Assembly (NCBI GenBank): GCA_038234715.1
Contig: JBBQTD010000007.1
Span: 1-64,000 of the forward strand
Direction: 5' to 3'
Length of the DNA: 64,000 nt
From: SZAS-103 sp038234715
GTDB taxonomy: Bacteria > Pseudomonadota > Gammaproteobacteria > Xanthomonadales > Xanthomonadaceae
How positions within the stretch are numbered: position 1 is the first letter of the stretch; each line of letters begins with the position of its first letter. Shown here one piece after another: positions 8,137-19,541 of the stretch. The position numbers and the translations under genes were made by a program. The notes beneath the pieces were generated by a model that was not told the origin of the DNA, made no database searches, and worked only from the letters and a program-made list of their open reading frames with translations.

Positions 8137-9159
8137 TCAGTTGCCCGGGTTGAAAGCAAACGTGCGTTTTCCGCTCACCGGCTCGCCGGGGGCTTCGAAG
8201 CGCCATTTCCTGATTGCATCGAGCGCGGCGCCATCGAACACATGGTGCGGATTGCTGCTGACCACACTCGCTCCGCTGACGCTTCCATCGGCGTTGACTG
8301 TGAATGCAACCGTGACTTCTCCGGAAACACCATCACGTAGCGCCTCGCGCGGATAGGCTGGCTGCGGACTGCTGACTGCATCCGGCAAACCCGTGCGCGC
8401 GGGTTTGGGAGTTGCAGCCTCCACCGCCGGTTGCGCCGGTGGGGGCGTGGCAGCCTGGGTCTGGCGTGGGGGCGTGGCAACCTGGTTTGCAGGCGACGAG
8501 GCGGCTGTCTGCGCTGGGCTGGACACCTGGGCAGGCGGTGGCGTGGACGCCTGCGTCGATGTCTGCTGCTGCTTGGCCGCTGCAGCCGCTGCAGCAGCGG
8601 TCTTCTCGGCTTCGGTTTTCTTGGCCAGATCGTCCTGTGCCTTCTTGGCGGCATCCTGCTGTTGCTTTAGTTCGTCTCCTGCTTCCTTTTGCATCATCGC
8701 ACGCAGCCGCGGCAGCGATGGCGCGTTTGTATCCACCCGTTCGAGCAGCGCGAAGATGCGCGCCGCTTCGACCCGGCCGGGCTCGTCGCCTTTCTTGAGA
8801 TTCTGTTCAGTCGCGATCATTGCGTACGGGAACAGATCCGTCAGCGCGCTCTTTGCGCTCTCATCGTTTGGGTTTCGCTGCCGCAACGCGAGGTAATACT
8901 CGATTGCATTGTCGCCGGCGGGAGCGTAGAGGCGTTTTTCGTTCTCGGCGGTCTTTGCCTTGGTCAGCAAGTCCGCATCGGTGACGACTGTTGCCGCGGG
9001 GGATGCCGCTGCCGTCGATCCATCCGTAGCGGGTGAGGCCGTAGCCGAAGGCGTGGCCGGAGCGGCTTTCTTGCCGCAACCGGCAATACCGAGCGCTGCG
9101 ACGATCCCTGCCGCCAATGCCACGTTCCGCCAGCTAGCGGTAGCTGTTTGCTGGGTCAT
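8137..9159 (-). CDS. lipoprotein with C-terminal TonB domain
   Basis: 340 residues. The N-terminus has a hydrophobic stretch ending in the lipobox IAGC (cysteine 28), so the protein should be lipid-anchored. A Thr/Ala-rich linker follows, then a helical region (about residues 50-180), an Ala/Lys/Gln/Pro-rich spacer, and a TonB C-terminal domain from about residue 255 (SSPQPAYPREALRDGVSGEV through AIRKWRFEAPG). TonB domains normally contact outer-membrane receptors and are tethered by an inner-membrane helix; the lipobox form here is unusual. It is transcribed leftward, 66 bases after mnmE, and ends at a clear terminator. The role is unknown. It may be an accessory periplasmic partner rather than an energy transducer. 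Confidence 0.8.
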   Translation of the reverse strand: MTQQTATASWRNVALAAGIVAALGIAGCGKKAAPATPSATASPATDGSTAAASPAATVVTDADLLTKAKTAENEKRLYAPAGDNAIEYYLALRQRNPNDESAKSALTDLFPYAMIATEQNLKKGDEPGRVEAARIFALLERVDTNAPSLPRLRAMMQKEAGDELKQQQDAAKKAQDDLAKKTEAEKTAAAAAAAAKQQQTSTQASTPPPAQVSSPAQTAASSPANQVATPPRQTQAATPPPAQPAVEAATPKPARTGLPDAVSSPQPAYPREALRDGVSGEVTVAFTVNADGSVSGASVVSSNPHHVFDGAALDAIRKWRFEAPGEPVSGKRTFAFNPGN

Positions 9160-9225
9160 GGGACATCCCCGAATTGAGTCGTTATCTGAGTTTAACCAGA
9201 TTTTTCCTGAATGGTGTGCGCTGGG

Positions 9226-10575
9226 TCACTTGCCGATACAGAAGCTGCCGAATATCGCCCCAAGCAGGTCATCGCTACCCGTAGCCCCGGTAATTTCCCC
9301 CAATACCGCATGCGCGAGGCGAAGTTCCTCCGCAGCCAGTTCCCCCGCCCGCTCGATCGATATCCTCCTCCTAGCTGCCTCCAGGTGGGCACCGACCCGG
9401 CGCAACGCATCGACATGCCGCGCGCGCGCGCTGAAGGCGCCCTCGGCACTCCATCCTCCATCCACGGCAGCGCTCAGCAGCAATCGCAACTGGTCCAGAT
9501 GCAGCCCGCTTCGAACCGACATCCACAGGTGGCCGGGCTGCGGGACCGGAATGCCCGATTCGAGCAGGTCAGCCTTGTTATGCAGCCACAACACGCGCGG
9601 GGAATCGTTCAGTTCAGCAGCAAGGTCCGTTCTTTCGGTGTCGGGCTGCTTCGAATCGTCGCGGGCATCGACCACAGCAAGCACCAGATCAGCGCTTGCG
9701 AACTCCGCCCGCGCGCGGCGCATGCCCTCGCATTCGATAGCGTCATCGGATGCGCGCAGTCCAGCTGTATCGACGAGGGTCAGCTCGACTCCATCCACAC
9801 GCACTGTCTCGCGCAAGAGATCACGCGTGGTGCCTGGGATTGGCGTGACAATCGCGCGTTCGTTGCCGACCAGTGCATTGAGCAGGCTGGACTTGCCCAC
9901 GTTCGGCGGCCCGACAATGACGACATGCAGGCCGTCGCGCAAACGCTGGCCGCGATCAGCTTCCGCAACCAGTGCAGCATGGGTCCCGACGACGTCGTCC
10001 AGTCGACGATGCAGCGTGGCATCAAGGAGCAAGTCGATTTCTTCTTCGGGGAAGTCGATTGCAGCCTCCACATGAACGCGCAATCGCGTCAATTCCTCGA
10101 GCAGGATGCCGACGCGTCGCGAGAAGGCGCCATCCAGGGAGCGGCGTGCCGCGCGTGCCGCAGCATCGCTTCCAGCATGGATCAAGTCAGCCACGGCTTC
10201 CGCCTGGGCAAGGTCAAGCTTGCCACTGCGATAGGCGCGCTCGGTGAATTCGCCGGCTCGGGCCGCGCGAGCGCCCAAACTGAGGCAGCGCCGCAGCAAC
10301 TGCTGGAGCAGCACCGGGCTGCCGTGCGCCTGCAGTTCGACCACATCCTCTCCGGTGTACGAGTGTGGCCCTGGAAAACTCAAGGCGATGCCGTCGTCGA
10401 TCACCACGCCTTGTTGGTCGCGGAACACCGCGTGATGCGCATGGCGCCTGAGCAGCGCGATGCCCGCAAGCGCTTCGCCAATTGAACGCGCGCGCGGTCC
10501 CGACAACCGAAGTATGCCGATCCCGCCGGCGCCCGGCGCGGTGGCGATCGCTGCAATGGTGTCGTTGGTATGCAC
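9226..10575 (-). CDS. mnmE: tRNA uridine-5-carboxymethylaminomethyl(34) synthesis GTPase MnmE
   Basis: 449 residues. With MnmG it adds the carboxymethylaminomethyl group to U34 of certain tRNAs. The N-terminal folate-binding domain begins TIAAIATAPGAGGIGILRLS. The helical domain encloses a G domain with P-loop GPPNVGKSSLLN, switch sequence GTTRD, DTAG and NKAD. The protein ends in the essential CIGK motif. I chose GTG at 10575 (VHTNDTIAAIA) because the longer frame to 10647 overlaps the 3' end of yidC and adds sequence foreign to the family; the start is therefore somewhat uncertain. Last gene of the conserved rpmH-rnpA-yidC-mnmE block. Confidence 0.95.
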   Translation of the reverse strand: MHTNDTIAAIATAPGAGGIGILRLSGPRARSIGEALAGIALLRRHAHHAVFRDQQGVVIDDGIALSFPGPHSYTGEDVVELQAHGSPVLLQQLLRRCLSLGARAARAGEFTERAYRSGKLDLAQAEAVADLIHAGSDAAARAARRSLDGAFSRRVGILLEELTRLRVHVEAAIDFPEEEIDLLLDATLHRRLDDVVGTHAALVAEADRGQRLRDGLHVVIVGPPNVGKSSLLNALVGNERAIVTPIPGTTRDLLRETVRVDGVELTLVDTAGLRASDDAIECEGMRRARAEFASADLVLAVVDARDDSKQPDTERTDLAAELNDSPRVLWLHNKADLLESGIPVPQPGHLWMSVRSGLHLDQLRLLLSAAVDGGWSAEGAFSARARHVDALRRVGAHLEAARRRISIERAGELAAEELRLAHAVLGEITGATGSDDLLGAIFGSFCIGK

Positions 10576-10606
10576 GCGGAAATTCGTGGTCGAACGACGG
10601 CTCGAA

Positions 10607-12361
10607 TCAGCGCTTCCGGTCCAGCTGCGTTGTGCCCGGGCTGCCATGCTTGCGCATCAGCCACCATTGTTGCAGCAGGCCGAGCGTGTTGCTGACGACC
10701 CAGTACAACACAAGGCCAGCCGGGAAGAACATGAACATTGCACCCATCACCAGGGGCATGATCTGCATCATCTTCCGCTGCATCGGATCCATGCCCGGCG
10801 ATGGAGTCAGCCGCTGGGTCGCGATCATCGAGAGCATGTACAACACTGGCAAGACAAAATAGGGGTCCTGGTCGCTCAGGCTGTGGATCCATCCCATCCA
10901 CGGCGCGTGCCGCAGCTCAACGCTGTAGAGCAGGACGCGATAAAGCGCGAAGAAGATCGGGATTTGCACCAGCATCGGCAGGCAACCCCCGGCTGGATTG
11001 ATCTTCTCCTTCTTGTACAGCTCCATCATCGCCAGCTGGTACTGCTGTTTGTCGTCGCCGTAGCGTTCCTTCAGCGCTTCCAGCCTGGGCTGCACGGCGC
11101 GCATCCTTGCCATGCTCTTGTACTGGGTCTCGGAAAGCTTGAACAGCGCGAGCTTGATCAGCAGAACGAGCGCAACGATCGACCATCCCCAATTGCCCAG
11201 CATCCAATGCAGTTTTGACAGCAGCCAATACAAGGGTCCCGCGAATACCGTGAACCAGCCGTAGTCCACGGTCAGCCCGAGCCCTGGCGCAATCGATGGC
11301 AAGGTGTCCTGCAGCTCAGGACCTACGTACAGCCGCGCATCAATGCCGTGGTGGCCGCCCGCGGGGATCTGCAACACGGGTCCCTGCGAGATGATGCGAT
11401 AGACAGGCGTGCCATTTGCCCCGTCGGTCGTAATCGACAACCGGGTCGGCTCCCGCGGATCCGGAATCCATGCAGCCATGTAGTAGTGCTGCACCATCGC
11501 CATCCACCCACCAGTGACGGTCTTGTCCACGGGCGGTTCGAACTTGGTGAGCGCGCGGGTTTCGTATTTTTCCTCCGGGCTGTACCACGCCGCACCGACA
11601 AAGGCGTACGACTCCGGGTTGGTCGGGCCGCCGGTCTTCTTGATGATGGGTGGTACACGTCGCAATTGCCGGTAGTCGTTGCCAGTCCATGCACTTGAGC
11701 TACCGTTGCGGATTTCCTCATGCATGGCGACCACGTAGCTGCCACGCTTGAGCGTATAGGTCTTGCGCACTTGCAGACCAGCCGGATCGGACCAGATGAA
11801 GGACTGTGCGATGCTGTCGTCGCGGCGCCCCATCGCCCTTGTGGTGGCTGCAGCGCCGACCGGCGTGCCTTCAACCTGGAACACCGACTGATGGCTCGGC
11901 GCAACTGTGTTGCTGACAAGCCCGGATTCGGCAACGAACAGGTCCGTCATGTCGTTGTCGAGCAACTTGACCGGCAGGCTATTGCGATCGGCAGTCTGGC
12001 CGTACGCAAGCAATTCGGCGCCGATCACGCTCGCACCACGCGGGTCGATGTGCAGGCGTAGCACGTCGTTGCTCAGAGTGACCTGCGCCGCAGCTGGCGT
12101 TTCGGCTTTGCCGGGCGGGGTCGCGGAGAGTGTCGCGGCGGAGATGGGAGCGGGGACCGGCGTTCCGTCAGCCGACGCTGGGGATGCTGCTGGTGCTGGA
12201 TTGGGTACTGCGTTGGTTGGGCTGGTCGAGGGGGCCTTGCTGGCCGCGATTGGATCGATCGTTGCTGGCTGCAAGACGGCATGATCCTGTTCCCAGGCCA
12301 GCCATGCGAAATAGGCGAGCGCGAGCCACGCGAAAACCAGGAACGTACGGGTTTGATTCAT
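10607..12361 (-). CDS. yidC: membrane protein insertase YidC
   Basis: 584 residues, the usual length for the gammaproteobacterial form. An N-terminal helix (residues 7-23) is followed by a variable Ala/Pro-rich linker and the large periplasmic beta domain (to about residue 355). The conserved five-helix insertase core comes next, with KLALFKLSETQYKSMARMR, the sequence INPAGGCLPMLVQIPIFFAL and the last helices near MLSMIATQR and FMFFPAGLVLYW. It inserts inner-membrane proteins alone or with SecYEG. It follows rnpA by only 57 bases; no yidD gene lies between them. Confidence 0.97.
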   Translation of the reverse strand: MNQTRTFLVFAWLALAYFAWLAWEQDHAVLQPATIDPIAASKAPSTSPTNAVPNPAPAASPASADGTPVPAPISAATLSATPPGKAETPAAAQVTLSNDVLRLHIDPRGASVIGAELLAYGQTADRNSLPVKLLDNDMTDLFVAESGLVSNTVAPSHQSVFQVEGTPVGAAATTRAMGRRDDSIAQSFIWSDPAGLQVRKTYTLKRGSYVVAMHEEIRNGSSSAWTGNDYRQLRRVPPIIKKTGGPTNPESYAFVGAAWYSPEEKYETRALTKFEPPVDKTVTGGWMAMVQHYYMAAWIPDPREPTRLSITTDGANGTPVYRIISQGPVLQIPAGGHHGIDARLYVGPELQDTLPSIAPGLGLTVDYGWFTVFAGPLYWLLSKLHWMLGNWGWSIVALVLLIKLALFKLSETQYKSMARMRAVQPRLEALKERYGDDKQQYQLAMMELYKKEKINPAGGCLPMLVQIPIFFALYRVLLYSVELRHAPWMGWIHSLSDQDPYFVLPVLYMLSMIATQRLTPSPGMDPMQRKMMQIMPLVMGAMFMFFPAGLVLYWVVSNTLGLLQQWWLMRKHGSPGTTQLDRKR

Positions 12362-12418
12362 CAGGTTGGTTTCTTCTGCGTGCCGCTGGGGCCGGACGTT
12401 GCTGCCCGGCGGTGGGAT

Positions 12419-12916
12419 TTATGTCGGGCTGTCGATTTCGCCGGGTAGCATTGTGGGCGGTGCAACCGTCAGCTTCAATCCGCTCGCGCGTTGCCACAGT
12501 GACAACAACGTCTCGCGCAACGCAGCAGCTGGGGCGCCTGCTGCGTCACGTTGCGCGAGTAGCACATAGTCGCCATGCGGCAGGCGCGCACGGCACTGGC
12601 GGAAACTGTCGCGGGCAACGCGCTTGATTCGGTTACGCTCGACCGCGTGCGCAGCGACGCGCTTTGAAACCGATATGCCGAACCGAGCGCATGCATCGAC
12701 CGCCGGCGGCGTACGGGGCGAGGTGCGCAGCGATTTCGCGCCATCACCTTTTGGCTGCGCCGTTGTTCGGGCAGGAGCGATCTCGGCAAAGCGTACATGC
12801 AAACGAAACAAGGCCGCGCTGATGCGGCGGCCCTGAGAAAATGTCGCTTGGAATTGCTCCGGCGTACGCACGCGCGCACTTCGGGGGAACGTCCTTGTTT
12901 CAGCGTCTGCGCTCAC
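12419..12916 (-). CDS. rnpA: ribonuclease P protein component RnpA
   Basis: 165 residues. The RNR signature is present as ERNRIKRVARDSFRQ, preceded by FGISVSKRVA and followed by GDYVLLAQRDA. The N-terminal RTPEQFQATFSQGRR is also standard. RnpA pairs with the M1 RNA to mature the 5' ends of tRNAs. Most RnpA proteins have 115-150 residues; this one carries an extra low-complexity segment of roughly 30 residues (about 50-80, rich in Thr, Pro, Arg and Ala) between the first strand and the core. It sits 38 bases after rpmH on the same strand. Confidence 0.93.
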   Translation of the reverse strand: MSADAETRTFPRSARVRTPEQFQATFSQGRRISAALFRLHVRFAEIAPARTTAQPKGDGAKSLRTSPRTPPAVDACARFGISVSKRVAAHAVERNRIKRVARDSFRQCRARLPHGDYVLLAQRDAAGAPAAALRETLLSLWQRASGLKLTVAPPTMLPGEIDSPT

Positions 12917-12954
12917 GATGCTGCCAATGGTGCTGCGGCTGGCAGCACCCTGCT

Positions 12955-13095
12955 TCAGACTGCCAGGCGGACACGACCCTTGGCGCGGCGACGCGCGAGG
13001 ATCTTGCGCCCGTCGGCGGTCTTCATGCGCTCACGGAAGCCGTGATCACGCTTGCGCTTGATGTTGCTTGGCTGATAGGTGCGCTTGGTTGCCAT
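12955..13095 (-). CDS. rpmH: 50S ribosomal protein L34
   Basis: 46 residues, too short for most ORF filters. The product begins MATKRTYQPSNIKRKRDHGF and ends GRVRLAV, a standard L34 with the highly basic pattern needed for binding 23S rRNA. It is the first gene of the leftward rpmH-rnpA-yidC-mnmE block next to dnaA. The ATG at 13095 and TGA at 12955-12957 are unambiguous. Confidence 0.97.
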   Translation of the reverse strand: MATKRTYQPSNIKRKRDHGFRERMKTADGRKILARRRAKGRVRLAV

Positions 13096-13130
13096 CGCGG
13101 CACTCCGGCATTGCTTGGGTAAGACTGCGA

Positions 13131-13159
13131 ACTATATCCGTGCAGGGAGGTGCGCGCAA
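13131..13159 (-). promoter_or_regulatory. predicted rpmH promoter
   Basis: On the minus strand TTGCGC (13159-13154) and TATAGT (13136-13131) are separated by exactly 17 bases. The -10 box matches five of six consensus positions and the -35 box three of six. It lies about 35 bases upstream of the rpmH start, divergent from dnaA. Confidence 0.55.
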
Positions 13160-13269
13160 GTCAGCTGCGCTTGGCACGGGTGCATCGGCGCGGTTAGACT
13201 GAATGCTCTCCCGATCTTCCCACGCGATGTTTCCAATCGGCGGCGCTCGCGTCGCGCAGTGAGTCCATT

Positions 13270-14598
13270 GTGTTCCCGATGCTATCCGTGTGGCCCCGTT
13301 GTCTGGAACGCCTTGAGGCCGAGCTTCCGGCGGAGGACGTGCACACCTGGCTCAAGCCGCTGCAAGCTGACGCTCGTGCGGATCGCCTGACGTTGTACGC
13401 TCCGAACACTTACATCGTGGACGAAGTGCGTACACGCCATCTTGCCCGCATTCGTCAGCTCGCCGATCATTTCGCTGGCGCGCCCATGCTCGTGCATGTC
13501 GAGGTCGGTGCGCTCCCGCGCATCTCGGCGCCGTCCACCGCTGCGGGCCCGCCAAGACTGGTCGAACCAAGGGATTCGTCTACCCTGGATCCACACTATA
13601 CGTTCGACAATTTCGTCGAGGGGAGATCCAACCAGCTTGGCCGCGCAGCGGCGCTGCAGGCCGCGCAACGTCCGGGCGACCGAGCCCACAATCCACTGTT
13701 GCTGTATGGCGGTACCGGGCTTGGTAAAACCCATTTGATGTTTGCAGCCGGAAATCTCATGCGCGCGCAGGACCCCACCTGCAAGGTGTTGTACCTGCGG
13801 TCCGAACAGTTCTTCAGCGCAATGATGAGAGGCCTTCAGGACAAGGCGATGGACCAGTTCAAGGCGCAGTTCCGATCGGTGTCCGCTCTGCTGCTTGACG
13901 ACATCCAGTTTTTTGCAGGCAAGGATCGCACCCAGGAAGAGTTTTTCCATACATTCAATGCGTTGTTTGATGGAAAGCAGCAGATCATCCTGACCTGCGA
14001 TCGCTACCCGCGCGAAGTTGAAAACCTCGAGCCGAGGCTCAAGGGCAGGTTGTCCTGGGGGCTGTCTGTAGCAATTGATCCGCCCGATTTCGAGACCCGC
14101 GCGGCAATCGTCTTGTCAAAGGCGGCCGAGCGCGGCCTGCAGATCCCCGAGGACGTAGCCTTGCTGATGGCCCGCAAGATGCGCTCGAACGTGCGCGATC
14201 TCGAGGGGGCGCTGAACACATTGGCTGCGCGCGCGAACTTCACCGGACGGATGATTACAGTCGAATTTGCCCAGGAAACCCTGCGCGACCTGCTCCGTGC
14301 CCAGCAGCAGGCAATTTCGATCTCTAACATCCAGAAGACCGTGGCAGACTACTATCAATTGCGTCTCGCGGACCTTACCTCCAAGAGGCGGACGCGCTCG
14401 CTGGCGCGACCTCGGCAAATGGCCATGGCTCTGGCCAAGGAGCTAACAGAGCACAGCTTGCCGGAAATCGGCGATGGCTTCGGTGGACGCGATCACACGA
14501 CTGTCCTACACGCTTGCCGAAAGGTGCGCGAACTCATGGACGCTGACAGCAAGTTGCGGGAGGACTGGGAAAAACTAATCCGCAAGCTCACTGAATGA
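13270..14598 (+). CDS. dnaA: chromosomal replication initiator protein DnaA
   Basis: 442 residues. Domain I begins WPRCLERLEAELPAEDVHTW, a form typical of Xanthomonadales. The AAA+ domain III has Walker A GGTGLGKTH and Walker B LLLDDIQFF. Domain IV carries the DNA-binding signature GGRDHTTVLHACRKV. The protein binds DnaA boxes and melts oriC. The frame opens with GTG at 13270; an ATG at 13279 is an equally good start and would shorten the protein by three residues. It is divergent from rpmH and is followed by the likely origin and dnaN. Confidence 0.97.
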   Translation: MFPMLSVWPRCLERLEAELPAEDVHTWLKPLQADARADRLTLYAPNTYIVDEVRTRHLARIRQLADHFAGAPMLVHVEVGALPRISAPSTAAGPPRLVEPRDSSTLDPHYTFDNFVEGRSNQLGRAAALQAAQRPGDRAHNPLLLYGGTGLGKTHLMFAAGNLMRAQDPTCKVLYLRSEQFFSAMMRGLQDKAMDQFKAQFRSVSALLLDDIQFFAGKDRTQEEFFHTFNALFDGKQQIILTCDRYPREVENLEPRLKGRLSWGLSVAIDPPDFETRAAIVLSKAAERGLQIPEDVALLMARKMRSNVRDLEGALNTLAARANFTGRMITVEFAQETLRDLLRAQQQAISISNIQKTVADYYQLRLADLTSKRRTRSLARPRQMAMALAKELTEHSLPEIGDGFGGRDHTTVLHACRKVRELMDADSKLREDWEKLIRKLTE

Positions 14599-14805
14599 AC
14601 CTGTGAGCAAGCTGTGCGCAGAGTATCCCAAGAAAAGTTATCCACAGACTTTCACGATCAGCGAGCACCCTGACACACAGGGTTTAGATGCCTTAAAAAC
14701 TGTTTTGTTTCAACAAGATACGAGTGATATACCGAAAAGCGGGAAACACCACCACCACCAGTTCTTTAGATTTAAACACATCAATCTTCTTCTTCGGGGC
14801 CACGC
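14599..14805 (+). other. probable chromosomal replication origin (oriC)
   Basis: This 207-base gap between dnaA and dnaN holds one perfect DnaA box, TTATCCACA at 14638-14646. It also has clearly AT-richer stretches at about 14686-14735 (CTTAAAAACTGTTTTGTTTC) and 14764-14790. Degenerate boxes (for example TGTGAGCAA near 14603) may add sites. The rpmH-dnaA gap (13096-13269) has no recognisable box. Gene direction flips around dnaA. Only one perfect box was found by eye, so exact borders are uncertain. Confidence 0.65.
14638..14646 (+). promoter_or_regulatory. consensus DnaA box
   Basis: TTATCCACA is identical to the strong DnaA-binding consensus. It lies 40 bases after the dnaA stop. Confidence 0.85.
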
Positions 14806-15906
14806 ATGCGTTTCAGCCTACCGCGCGAAGTTCTGCTCAAGCCACTGCAACAGGTCGTAAACGTCGTTGAGCGTCGGCACACGCTCCCTGTGCTCGCCAA
14901 CCTGCTTGCTGTGGTGAAAAGTGGGCAATTGTCTCTGACCGGAACGGATCTTGAAGTTGAAATGGTCGCGCGAACCGGTGTAGATGAGGCACGCGAGGGC
15001 GAAACAACGATTCCAGCGCGAAAAATTTTTGAGATCGTCCGGGCTCTGCCTGACGGCAGCCGAATCACACTGACCCAAGCTGATGACAAAGTCACAGTGC
15101 AGGCTGGACGAAGCCGGTTTACCTTGGCCGCGTTGCCGCCAAATGAGTTTCCAGCAATCGATGATATTGAGCTCGTTGAACGAGTGCGCGTCCCTGAGGC
15201 AACGTTGAAGGAGTTGATCGAACGCACAGCTTTCGCCATGGCTCAACAGGATGTTCGGTACTACCTGAACGGTCTGCTGTTTGATCTGCGCGAGAACTCC
15301 TTGCGTTGCGTTGCAACCGACGGACACCGGCTGGCGATGTGCGAAGCTCCCCTGCCAGCTGGAGTGCATACCCGGAGACAGATCATTGTGCCTCGTAAGG
15401 GGGTACTCGAATTGCAACGCCTACTGGACGGGGTTGATCGCGAAGTCGAACTCGAAGTTGGGCGCAACCACTTGCGGCTGCGGCGTGAAGATGTGACGTT
15501 CACGTCCAAGCTGATTGATGGACGTTTCCCAGACTACGACGCAGTGATTCCTATCGGCGCGGACAAGGAAGTTCGCGTTGATCGCGAAACCCTGCGCGCA
15601 GCGTTGCAGCGCGCGGCGATCTTGTCCAATGAGAAATATCGGGGTGTGAAGGTTGAGGTCACCCCAGGGCAGCTGCGATTGATTGCGCACAATCCGGAGC
15701 AGGAGGAGGCGCAAGAGGAAATCGAGGCGGAAACCCGTGTCGACGGACTGGCAGTTGGTTTCAACGTGACCTATCTGCTGGATGCCCTTGGCGCGCTACG
15801 CGATGACACCGTGTTGATCGCGCTTCGCGACGCAAATTCCAGCGCATTGCTGCGTGAGGCAGGCAATGATCGCTGCCGGCACGTGGTGATGCCGCTTCGG
15901 CTTTGA
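14806..15906 (+). CDS. dnaN: DNA polymerase III beta subunit (sliding clamp)
   Basis: 366 residues, the normal length. It begins MRFSLPREVLLKPLQQVVNV and continues with VERRHTLPVLANLL, typical of beta-clamp domain 1. The protein ends NDRCRHVVMPLRL, where the P-M-R-L end forms part of the peptide-binding pocket. It forms the dimeric ring that holds polymerase III on DNA. The start is fixed by homology. The stop is followed after 24 bases by the recF ATG. Confidence 0.97.
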   Translation: MRFSLPREVLLKPLQQVVNVVERRHTLPVLANLLAVVKSGQLSLTGTDLEVEMVARTGVDEAREGETTIPARKIFEIVRALPDGSRITLTQADDKVTVQAGRSRFTLAALPPNEFPAIDDIELVERVRVPEATLKELIERTAFAMAQQDVRYYLNGLLFDLRENSLRCVATDGHRLAMCEAPLPAGVHTRRQIIVPRKGVLELQRLLDGVDREVELEVGRNHLRLRREDVTFTSKLIDGRFPDYDAVIPIGADKEVRVDRETLRAALQRAAILSNEKYRGVKVEVTPGQLRLIAHNPEQEEAQEEIEAETRVDGLAVGFNVTYLLDALGALRDDTVLIALRDANSSALLREAGNDRCRHVVMPLRL

Positions 15907-15930
15907 TTGGTCGGCCCTGAGCAGCCACGC

Positions 15931-17016
15931 ATGGTGCTCGAACGATTGACCCTCGCCCGTTTTCGCGGGTTCGACAGCGTCGAGATCAGGTTGGCCCCCG
16001 GCACGAACCTGTTCGTCGGCGGGAACGGCGCCGGTAAGACAACCGTGCTCGAGGCAGCACACTTACTTGCCAATGGTCGATCGTTTCGCGGGCGCGTTCG
16101 TGATGGGCTGGTTCGACATGGCCAGCATAACCTTGAGGTTTTCGCAGAATGGCGAGAACAAAACGGTAGAAGCCGTCGCGCAGGATTGTGCCACTCCGGA
16201 CACGAATGGGAAGCGCGGCTGGACAACGAGAAGGTAGGGAGCTTGGCGGAATTGTGTGCTGCCCTTGCGGTCCTGACATTCGAGCCAGGGAGCCATGCAT
16301 TGATAGCCGGCGGCTCTGAACTGCGGCGACAGTTCGTCGATTGGGCCTTGTTTCACGTGGAACCAGACTTTCTTCCTGTTTGGCGGCGCTACGCGAGGGC
16401 GCTCAAGCAGCGCAACGCGTTGCTCAAGGCAAGACCACACCCCGACTTACTTGGACCATGGGACCACGAGCTTGAGGAAGCGGGTGAGCCCGTAACCCGG
16501 ATGCGCACGACGTATCTCGCCCAGCTGCAGCCATTGTTGGCCCGGACTGCAGCGCTATACCTCCCGGAATTGGGGGCGCTGAAAATGGATTTCTTGCCGG
16601 GCTGGCGCCGAGACGAGCAGCCATTGGATGAAGCGCTGAGAAAATCCCGAGAGCGCGATTTGCAGGTTGGTCATACCAGCATTGGACCACATCGCGCCGA
16701 TTGGCGAATTGGGTTCGAGCGTTTGCCGGGACGCAATTCCTTGTCCAGGGGCCAGGAAAAGCTGGTCGCACTGTCATGTGTGCTTGCGCAAAGCCGGGCA
16801 TATGCAGACTGTCGCGGGGAATGGCCGGTCATCGCGCTGGACGACCTGGCCTCCGAGCTTGATCAAGAACATCAACAGCGCGTACTTGGAGATTTGTCGT
16901 CGACAGGCGCACAAATCTTGTTGACGGGTACCGAGGTACTGACAGGCCTTGCTGCAACTCGCCTCCAGCTTTTGACGTTTCACGTGGAACAGGGCCAAGT
17001 CCGGGCACTGCTATAA
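15931..17016 (+). CDS. recF: DNA replication and repair protein RecF
   Basis: 361 residues. The SMC-like ATPase has Walker A FVGGNGAGKTTVLEA near residue 27, the signature LSRGQEKL and Walker B WPVIALDDLASELD. RecF helps load RecA at gaps. The frame is also open from a TTG at 15907 directly after dnaN, but the ATG at 15931 (MVLERLTLARFRGFDSV) starts exactly where the family does. The gene ends within the predicted gyrB promoter. Standard dnaA-dnaN-recF-gyrB order. Confidence 0.95.
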   Translation: MVLERLTLARFRGFDSVEIRLAPGTNLFVGGNGAGKTTVLEAAHLLANGRSFRGRVRDGLVRHGQHNLEVFAEWREQNGRSRRAGLCHSGHEWEARLDNEKVGSLAELCAALAVLTFEPGSHALIAGGSELRRQFVDWALFHVEPDFLPVWRRYARALKQRNALLKARPHPDLLGPWDHELEEAGEPVTRMRTTYLAQLQPLLARTAALYLPELGALKMDFLPGWRRDEQPLDEALRKSRERDLQVGHTSIGPHRADWRIGFERLPGRNSLSRGQEKLVALSCVLAQSRAYADCRGEWPVIALDDLASELDQEHQQRVLGDLSSTGAQILLTGTEVLTGLAATRLQLLTFHVEQGQVRALL

Positions 17017-17017
17017 T
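17009..17017 (+). promoter_or_regulatory. predicted gyrB promoter with extended -10
   Basis: TGCTATAAT is a perfect extended -10 element (TGnTATAAT) and overlaps the recF stop codon. No good -35 box lies 17-18 bases upstream, which fits an extended -10 promoter. It would leave a leader of about 65-70 bases before gyrB. Confidence 0.6.
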
Positions 17018-17090
17018 TAGGACCTAACCAAGCACCTGGTGGCGACGCCTGTTGCGGGTCGCTCCGTCGCAATTAAAGGCCCCAGCCAGA

Positions 17091-19541
<2,451 letters not shown>

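Noticed and set aside
9211..10485. 424-residue frame antisense to mnmE
   Set aside because: mnmE on the other strand is unmistakable, and the frame has no domain.
13096..13269. Replication origin in the rpmH-dnaA gap
   Set aside because: No DnaA box or AT-rich unwinding region is visible, unlike the dnaA-dnaN gap.
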